Assembly (NCBI RefSeq): GCF_003130585.1
Contig: NZ_QFKX01000004.1
Span: 287,305 to 351,304 of the forward strand
From: Brachybacterium endophyticum
Lineage (GTDB): Bacteria > Actinomycetota > Actinomycetes > Actinomycetales > Dermabacteraceae
Direction: 5' to 3'
Length of the DNA: 64,000 nt
In this document: one piece after another, positions 58,806 through 64,000 of the stretch
How the letters are laid out: every line of letters starts with the position of its first letter
How positions within the stretch are numbered: position 1 is the first letter of the stretch
Notes under the pieces: generated by a model
What the model was told of the DNA's origin: nothing
What the model saw: the letters and a program-made list of their open reading frames with translations, nothing else
Databases searched by the model: none
Program-made: the position numbers and the translations under genes

Positions 58806-59750
58806 TCAGATGTCTCGGCCGGCGCGTCCGCGCCAGCCGACGACGGGCAGCTGGAACTTCTCGACGAGACGGTCGGCGAACGGCGTGGTGGTCAGTCGGA
58901 CGAGCCGCACCGAGCGGGGCGACAGACGCCCTTCGACGCGCATGCCGGCGCGGATCTCGAAGGCGCGGCGGCCGTCGAAGGTCAGGACGCCCTCGTCGCG
59001 GTTGTCCACGGTGAGCTCGATCGCGGCCTCGCTCGAGCGGCCCAGCACGAGGGGGCGGGAGAACAGGGCGTGCGCCGCGAGAGGCACCACCAGGAAGGCG
59101 TCGACCTCCGGCCAGACGATCGGGCCGCCGGCGCTGAAGCCGTAGGCGGTGGAGCCGGTGGGGCTGGTGAAGAGCACCCCGTCGCAGCCGAAGGAGGAGA
59201 CGGGTCGTCCGTCGATCTCGATGACCACGTAGATCATCTTCTGGCGGTCGGCCTTCTCCAGGCTCGCGTCGTTCAGGGCCCAGTCCTTGTGCAGGATCTG
59301 GTCCTTCGGGCCGCGCACGACGATGTCGATGGTCGCGCGCTCCTCGATCTCGTAGTCGCCGTCCAGCAGGCGGCGCACGGTGGTCGACAGCTCCTCGACC
59401 TCGCTCTCGGCGAGGAAGCCGACGTGGCCCAGATTGACGCCGTGCACGGGGACACCGGCCTCGCGCACCACTTCGAGGGCCCGAAGGATGGTGCCGTCGC
59501 CGCCCAGGACGATGCCGAGCTCGACCATGTCGGCCGCGGACACGGCGTCGACGACGTCGACCTCCTCGGAGTCCAGGATGTCCAACAGGCCCGCGGGGAG
59601 CCCCTCGGGCGGCGTCTCCCGGATCTCGTCGTACTGCTCGTCGGTGAGCACGGCGCGCACTCCCCGGTTCCCGAGCTCCGCCAGGACGGTCATCATCGCC
59701 TCGAGGGCCGAGGTGCGCCCGGAGTGGGCGTACAGCAGGAAGCGCCTCAT
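58806..59750 (-). CDS. nadK: NAD kinase
   Basis: This enzyme makes NADP from NAD (314 aa). The GGDGT motif is at residues 83-87, with TSPTGSTAYGFSAGGPIV in the second half. Where many NAD kinases have NE in the substrate loop, this protein shows ALNDASLEK. The ATG overlaps tlyA. Order tlyA-nadK-recN is conserved in actinobacteria. Confidence 0.96.
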   Translation of the reverse strand: MRRFLLYAHSGRTSALEAMMTVLAELGNRGVRAVLTDEQYDEIRETPPEGLPAGLLDILDSEEVDVVDAVSAADMVELGIVLGGDGTILRALEVVREAGVPVHGVNLGHVGFLAESEVEELSTTVRRLLDGDYEIEERATIDIVVRGPKDQILHKDWALNDASLEKADRQKMIYVVIEIDGRPVSSFGCDGVLFTSPTGSTAYGFSAGGPIVWPEVDAFLVVPLAAHALFSRPLVLGRSSEAAIELTVDNRDEGVLTFDGRRAFEIRAGMRVEGRLSPRSVRLVRLTTTPFADRLVEKFQLPVVGWRGRAGRDI

Positions 59751-60613
59751 GCTCGGTGAGCCCCTTCCGTCGTTCCGTCGGCCGCCGGCGGGGGCAGGCT
59801 CGGCCCCCTGACCGCCTGGTCGATCATGTCATAGGCGGCCTGGCCCAGCGTGCTCGCCGCACCGGCGGGTCGCGGATCCGCGGACCGGAGGTGCACGAAG
59901 AACTCGCGATTGCCGTCCTGGCCGGGCAGGGGGCTCGCGGCGACCCCGACGAGCTCCAGTCCGTGGGCCCACGCCTCCTGGACGACACCGACCACGGCCG
60001 CCCGATGCAGGGCGGGGTCGGTGACGACGCCCGAGCGGGGCAGGCGGGCGCGGCCCACCTCGAACTGGGGCTTGACCATCATCAGGAGGTCCCCGCCGGG
60101 GGCCGTGAGTCGAGCGAGATCAGCGATCAGGGTGCGCAGGGAGATGAAGGACAGGTCGCCGACGACGAGCTCCGCCGCGCCTCCGATACGGTCCGGATCC
60201 AGGCCGCGGATGTTCGTGCCCTCGAGCGACGAGACCCTCTCGTCCTCGCGCAGGCGCGCGAGGAGCTGCCCGTGGCCGATGTCGACGGCGCTCACGGCAC
60301 GGGCACCCCCTCGCAGGAGGACGTCGGTGAAACCCCCGGTCGATGCGCCGGCGTCCAGGCAACGTCGATGGGCCGGGTCCACCCCGAAGGCCGCGAGAGC
60401 GCCCAGCAGCTTGTGGGCGGCGCGGGAGGCGTACTCACCCCCGAGGGGGACGTCGACGACGTCGAGCCGGGAATCCGGGTCCACCGGGGCGGACGGCTTG
60501 TCCGCACGGACGCCGTCGACCCTCGCACGCCCCTCCTCGACGATGCGTCGTGCGTGGGTGCGGGAGGTCGCGAGGCCCTGTGCCGCCAAGGCGACATCGA
60601 GCCTGGTGCTCAT
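59747..60613 (-). CDS. tlyA: rRNA 2'-O-methyltransferase TlyA
   Basis: TlyA methylates 16S and 23S rRNA on ribose and confers capreomycin/viomycin sensitivity in mycobacteria (288 aa here). It has an N-terminal S4 domain (STRLDVALAAQGLATSRTHARRIVEEGRARVDG), a SAM motif in LDAGASTGGFTDVLL, and a MVKPQFEVGR core. The ATG overlaps the HAD gene stop. The C-terminal 30 residues are low complexity. Confidence 0.95.
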   Translation of the reverse strand: MSTRLDVALAAQGLATSRTHARRIVEEGRARVDGVRADKPSAPVDPDSRLDVVDVPLGGEYASRAAHKLLGALAAFGVDPAHRRCLDAGASTGGFTDVLLRGGARAVSAVDIGHGQLLARLREDERVSSLEGTNIRGLDPDRIGGAAELVVGDLSFISLRTLIADLARLTAPGGDLLMMVKPQFEVGRARLPRSGVVTDPALHRAAVVGVVQEAWAHGLELVGVAASPLPGQDGNREFFVHLRSADPRPAGAASTLGQAAYDMIDQAVRGPSLPPPAADGTTEGAHRA

Positions 60614-61638
60614 GGCGCCAGGGGCGGAGCGGCCAGCAGCGGGGCGCCGGTCTCGGTGCGCACCTCCCCCTCCAGGGGGCGGTCCGGATGCGTCTCGCGC
60701 AGCAGGGCGAGCGCCGCCGTGAGGGCTTGCGGACTGTCGACGCGACCGGAGAGGACGAGGTCCTGCCCGTCCAGGCGCGCCGTGGCCGCGCCGCAGCGGG
60801 CGCTCCCGTTCTGGAGGACGGCGTCCGGGGCCGGGGCCGTCAGGCTCGAGAGATCTGCGACGATCCAGGTGGGCCGGCGCACGGCAGGGGACTGGAGCGC
60901 GGTGCGTGCGTCATCGACGCCGGTGAGGACCATGAGGGTGTCCATGCCGGCGCGGTTCCCACCCTCGATGTCGGTGTCCAGGCGGTCCCCGACCGCGAGC
61001 GGCCGACGGGCCCCGAGGGACTTCGCGGCGAGGGAGAACATCGCGGGCTCCGGTTTTCCGGCCACGATCGGCGTGCGCCCGGTGGCATGCACGAGGGCGT
61101 GCACGAGGGAGCCGTTGCCCGGGGCGATCCCGCGTTCGGTGGGCAGGGTGGCGTCGGTGTTGGTGGCGATCCAGGGCAGGCCGCGGCGCAGCGCGTACCC
61201 GCCCTCGGCCAGCTGCTTCCAGCCCAGGTCCGGGGCGAAGCCCTGGACGACGGCGGCCACGTCCTCGGCGTCCTCGCGGACGGGCTGGAAACCGGCCCCG
61301 CGGACGGCATCGGCCAGTCCGTCCGCTCCGAGGACCAGGATCCGGGAGCCCGCCGGCGCGTGCTCGGCGAGCAGCTGCACGGCGATCTGCGGCGAGGAGG
61401 CGATCTCCTCGCTGCGGGCCTCGACGTCGACGGTGGCGAGGTGCGCGACCGCCTCCTCGGGGCTGCGGGAGGCGTTGTTGGTGACGAAGCCGATGCTCAG
61501 GGACCTCTCCCGGGCCCTGCGCACCGCGTCGGCGGCGTGCGGGATCGGGCGCGAGCCATGCATCAGGGTGCCGTCGAGATCGAGGAGGAGCGCGTCGTAC
61601 CGCTCGAGCAGGCTGAGCTCCGTTGGCCGCGCGTTCAT
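60610..61638 (-). CDS. HAD-IIA-family hydrolase
   Basis: This HAD phosphatase of 342 aa is Rv1692-like. Motif I is LLLDLDGTLMHG, the second motif is FVTNNASRSPEE, and the acidic motif is VGDRLDTDIEGGNRAG with the conserved KPEPAMF lysine. The Rv1692 homologue is a reported glycerol-3-phosphate phosphatase, so a similar role is possible here. The C-terminal 80 residues extend past the HAD core. The ATG overlaps the TPR gene stop, and tlyA follows by overlap. Confidence 0.9.
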   Translation of the reverse strand: MNARPTELSLLERYDALLLDLDGTLMHGSRPIPHAADAVRRARERSLSIGFVTNNASRSPEEAVAHLATVDVEARSEEIASSPQIAVQLLAEHAPAGSRILVLGADGLADAVRGAGFQPVREDAEDVAAVVQGFAPDLGWKQLAEGGYALRRGLPWIATNTDATLPTERGIAPGNGSLVHALVHATGRTPIVAGKPEPAMFSLAAKSLGARRPLAVGDRLDTDIEGGNRAGMDTLMVLTGVDDARTALQSPAVRRPTWIVADLSSLTAPAPDAVLQNGSARCGAATARLDGQDLVLSGRVDSPQALTAALALLRETHPDRPLEGEVRTETGAPLLAAPPLAP

Positions 61639-63221
61639 GCCCTCTCCTCCGGAGCGGAGAGGTCGACGTCCGCGTCGTCCGCCGACCCGTCCCGGTCCTG
61701 GCCGTCGTCCTCGTCCCGGTCCTGCTCGTCCCGGCCGTGCTGGTCCTCGACGTGCTCGTCCTGACCCTGATGGTCCGGCTCCTGCTGGTCATCCGGGCCC
61801 TGCGGGTCCTGGCCCTGCTGATCCGCGTCCTGCTGGTCCTGGACGCGCTCGTCCTGGTCCTCCGGTGGCAGGTCCTCATCCTCGGCGTCGGCGGTCTCGT
61901 CGAACGCATCCATGATGCTGAGCTCCTCGGAGTCGTCCCATGGCAGGTCCTCCTCCACCGGCGCGGGCACCTCACGGCCCAGACGCTCGGCAGCGTCGGT
62001 CTCGTGGGCGGTGTCCGCATCGGCCGCCAGCGTGAGCCAACGATGGGACTCGTCGGACCGACCGGCGCGCTCGAGCAGATCCGCGTAGGCGACCCAGAGG
62101 CGCACCTGCCACTTGCCGTCGACCTTGCTGCGCAGCGCCGGGACCTCCAGGGTCTGCAGGGCGGTCTGCACGTCCCCGGTGTCCGCGTAGGCCCCGGCGA
62201 CCACGATCATCAGCTCGATCGCCCCGCTGACGTCGAGCTTCGCTGCCTCATCGGAGACCGCGATCTCGAGGGCGCGCTCGGGCCGGCCCAGCCCACGCTC
62301 GCAGTCGGCGAGCATGGGAAGGAGGTCCACGCGTCCGGAGATGCGCATGGCGGTGCGGAACTCACGGATCGCGGTGCGGAACTCACCGGTCCGGTACGCA
62401 CTGATCCCGAAGACCTCGCGAGTGATGGCGACGCGTCCGCCGATGCTCGCTGCGAACCGTGCATGCTCGAATGCCAGGGACAGGTCGTCCTGCTCGAGGG
62501 CGTCCAGAGCGGCGACCAGGTGACGCGCGGTGCGCTCGGCCGTCTCCTTGCTCAGCGAACGCAGCTCGGCCGACACATCGCGGTCAAGCTCGCCGCCGGT
62601 GATCGCCGCGTCCAGCGGGGGCTCCGGCGGCCGCGTGCTGCGGCGCTCCTCCCCCGGGCGCAGCGACGGACCACCGCGACGGTCGCCTTCCGGTCGCGAT
62701 CCGCGACGCTGGTCATCACGACGGGGACCACCACGCCGGTCGTCACGGCGGGGGCCGCGACGGTCATCATCACGGCGGGGACCGCGGCGGTCATCATCAC
62801 GGCGGGGGCCCCGGCGGTCATCATCACGGCGGGGGCCGCGGCCGTCGAACGAACGGCCACCGGAGCGCCGGTCGTCGGAGCGGCCACCATGGCGACGGTC
62901 GTCATCACGTCGCGCTCCGCGACGCTCCGACCGATCGGCATCCGAGCGGTACGAGCTCTTGTCACCGTCGCGCTGCCCGAAGGGACGACGGTCGTTCGAG
63001 CGAGTCCTGTCCGATCCTTCCCGGCCACGACCGGAATACCCACCGCGGTTCTCGCGAGATCCGCCGGAACGCCGATCACCGGAGGGCGCACGGCGCTCGC
63101 CGGATGCACCGTGGCGTTCGTTCCCTCGCTGGGGCGCGTGCCGACGCTCTGATCCCCCACCCGACCCGGCGCGTCCCTCGCTCGACCTCTTGGGCCGATC
63201 CTCGCTGTCATGCTCCGCCAC
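61635..63221 (-). CDS. TPR protein with arginine-rich and acidic disordered ends
   Basis: This 528-aa protein opens the long operon and matches the Rv1691 position (TPR protein). Residues 1-200 are arginine/glycine/aspartate-rich and include tandem GPRRDDDRR repeats (129-155). Residues about 205-410 are helical repeats of the TPR type. Residues 415-528 are strongly acidic and Gln/Asp-rich. The oppositely charged ends could bind each other or RNA. It starts with GTG at 63221, about 22 bases past a CAAG-rich upstream segment; no strong ribosome-binding site is seen. Confidence 0.78.
   Translation of the reverse strand: MAEHDSEDRPKRSSEGRAGSGGGSERRHAPQRGNERHGASGERRAPSGDRRSGGSRENRGGYSGRGREGSDRTRSNDRRPFGQRDGDKSSYRSDADRSERRGARRDDDRRHGGRSDDRRSGGRSFDGRGPRRDDDRRGPRRDDDRRGPRRDDDRRGPRRDDRRGGPRRDDQRRGSRPEGDRRGGPSLRPGEERRSTRPPEPPLDAAITGGELDRDVSAELRSLSKETAERTARHLVAALDALEQDDLSLAFEHARFAASIGGRVAITREVFGISAYRTGEFRTAIREFRTAMRISGRVDLLPMLADCERGLGRPERALEIAVSDEAAKLDVSGAIELMIVVAGAYADTGDVQTALQTLEVPALRSKVDGKWQVRLWVAYADLLERAGRSDESHRWLTLAADADTAHETDAAERLGREVPAPVEEDLPWDDSEELSIMDAFDETADAEDEDLPPEDQDERVQDQQDADQQGQDPQGPDDQQEPDHQGQDEHVEDQHGRDEQDRDEDDGQDRDGSADDADVDLSAPEERA
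62757..62837 (-). repeat. Three tandem 27-bp units in the TPR gene
   Basis: Three near-identical 27-bp units (62757-62783, 62784-62810, 62811-62837) encode GPRRDDDRR. A degenerate fourth unit follows toward 62730. Unit length is a multiple of three. Confidence 0.9.
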
Positions 63222-63605
63222 GTGTGCCCCACCCTTGAATCTCTATGAGTACCGCCTGTCTCCCCAGACTAAGCGACTGGTCGGGGGCCTCCGAGAGTTC
63301 GGGCCGGTCCGGTGACAGAGTCCACGAGCGACGCGACGAAGGGCGTGGCGCACGCCGCAGACGAGTACGCCTCCGATCGCGGGCGTGCCATTAACGGCGC
63401 GTGCCGGACCGGGGAGGAGGCGAGCACTGCCCGTCCTCGGTCAGAGCGACCAAGGAGACCACGACGTGGGAGCGCCCATCGCTGCACGACCCGGAGATGA
63501 CGGTGGCACCACATGAAGCACACCGGGACGATGCAGGCCCGAGGTACCGCCCCGCAGCACGCGGCACGCCGAGGGGAAGACAGCACGAGGGGAAAACGGC
63601 ATGAG
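63222..63605 (-). other. Intergenic region upstream of the 12-gene unit
   Basis: No convincing gene is seen in these 384 bases. The stretch must carry the promoter of the unit that starts at 63221 and the downstream end of the rrn terminator region. Confidence 0.5.
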
Positions 63606-63690
63606 AAAAGGGTTGTGGCTCGTCACCGCGCTCGACCACCACCACGAACCCTGGTGGCGGGAGCAGCTCGTGACGAGCCACAACCCCTTT
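63606..63690 (-). terminator. rrn operon terminator
   Basis: A 21-bp stem with one mismatch (63606-63626 with 63670-63690) encloses further pairing, and TTTTCTCAT follows on the minus strand. It lies just beyond the 5S gene. Confidence 0.8.
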
Positions 63691-63704
63691 CCTTCACAAA
63701 GAAT

Positions 63705-63823
63705 GTCCGGCGGCGACCTACTCTCCCACACCCTTCCGAGTGCAGTACCATCGGCGCTGAAGGGCTTAGCTTCCGGGTTCGGAATGGAACCGGGCGTTTC
63801 CCCAACGCTATGACCGCCGTAAC
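63705..63823 (-). rRNA. rrf: 5S ribosomal RNA
   Basis: The minus strand reads GTTACGGCGGTCATAGCG at the 5' end, CCCGGTTCCATTCCGAACCCGG in the middle (given as positions about 63763-63793) and GGGAGAGTAGG near the 3' end, all conserved in actinobacterial 5S. Ends are placed by stem pairing to within a few bases. Confidence 0.95.
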
Positions 63824-63956
63824 ACCACGAGACACACCAGCCCACAAACCCCCAACCACCCCACACAAAACAGGGGCAGAACACGGGGTCCAGGGGTTGT
63901 TCCCCGAAAACCACACAGTGGACGCGAACACACGCAAACAACAAATATTTGTGTTG

Positions 63957-64000
63957 ATAAGTCGTCGGCCATTAGTACCAGTCAGCTCCACACATTACTG
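63957..64000 (-). rRNA. rrl: 23S ribosomal RNA (3' end only)
   Basis: The minus strand contains GTGGAGCTGACTGGTACTAA and GGCCGACGACTTATC, the universal 3' end of 23S rRNA. The gene runs off the right edge of the window. A 133-base spacer separates it from 5S. Confidence 0.92.

Noticed and set aside
62757..62837. Tandem repeats taken as a CRISPR array
   Set aside because: The 27-bp units are adjacent, have no spacers and are in frame inside a protein gene.
63606..63690. Inverted repeat taken as insertion sequence ends
   Set aside because: It closes a hairpin just after 5S rRNA with a T tract and encloses no transposase, so it is the rrn terminator.
63441..63944. Open frames across the 5S rRNA region
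   Set aside because: They read through a clear 5S gene and the rRNA spacer; no protein similarity.

Overview
The window is chromosomal DNA from a high-GC actinobacterium. The evidence is the bcc-aa3 respiratory genes (qcrA/qcrB with ctaC/ctaD/ctaF), a bifunctional Rel protein, SteA/SteB division proteins, DUF3000 and DUF3043 proteins, frequent GTG starts and many leaderless-type promoters. Gene content and extreme GC best fit the Micrococcales, possibly a Brachybacterium-like genus; that placement is inference. Almost all genes are housekeeping, and long blocks keep the order known from Mycobacterium tuberculosis and relatives.

Layout. 1-7.3 kb: end of the cytochrome bc1 genes (qcrA partial, qcrB), an acetyltransferase, about 1 kb nearly without genes, then ctaF-ctaD-ctaC on the minus strand. 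7.6-10.3 kb: an ErpA-type Fe-S carrier, an M20 dipeptidase and a DUF3043 membrane protein. 10.3-18.8 kb: aspS, a DeaD-type helicase, thioredoxin, hisS, a DUF349 protein and an AbiEi-like protein. 18.7-32.5 kb: one minus-strand block read as thrS, HIT, PrsW-like protease, yebC, ruvCAB, yajC-secD-secF, apt, rel. 32.6-35.4 kb: an OFA-family transporter and two divergent tRNA operons that share identical Gly and Val genes as inverted repeats. 35.5-43 kb: an NAD-dependent epimerase and the trehalose genes glgX-treY-treZ. 43-48.7 kb: zapE, a RibD-C reductase, an alpha/beta hydrolase, msrB, DUF3000 and RNase D. 48.7-63.2 kb: a tightly packed 12-gene minus-strand unit read as TPR protein, HAD hydrolase, tlyA, nadK, recN, steA, steB, MraY-like transferase, MurJ-like flippase, glycosyltransferase, pyrG, NUDIX. 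63.6-64 kb: rrn terminator, 5S rRNA and the 3' end of 23S rRNA, minus strand.

How the genes work together. The left end builds the terminal respiratory chain. The thrS-rel block combines translation, Holliday-junction resolution, Sec export and the stringent response. GlgX debranches glycogen, and TreY/TreZ convert the glucan to trehalose. The 12-gene unit joins NAD/CTP supply, DNA repair and rRNA methylation to the division proteins SteAB and to a possible lipid-linked glycan pathway (lipid transferase, flippase, glycosyltransferase). That last set is the most interesting candidate system here. No CRISPR array, prophage, insertion sequence or integrase was seen.
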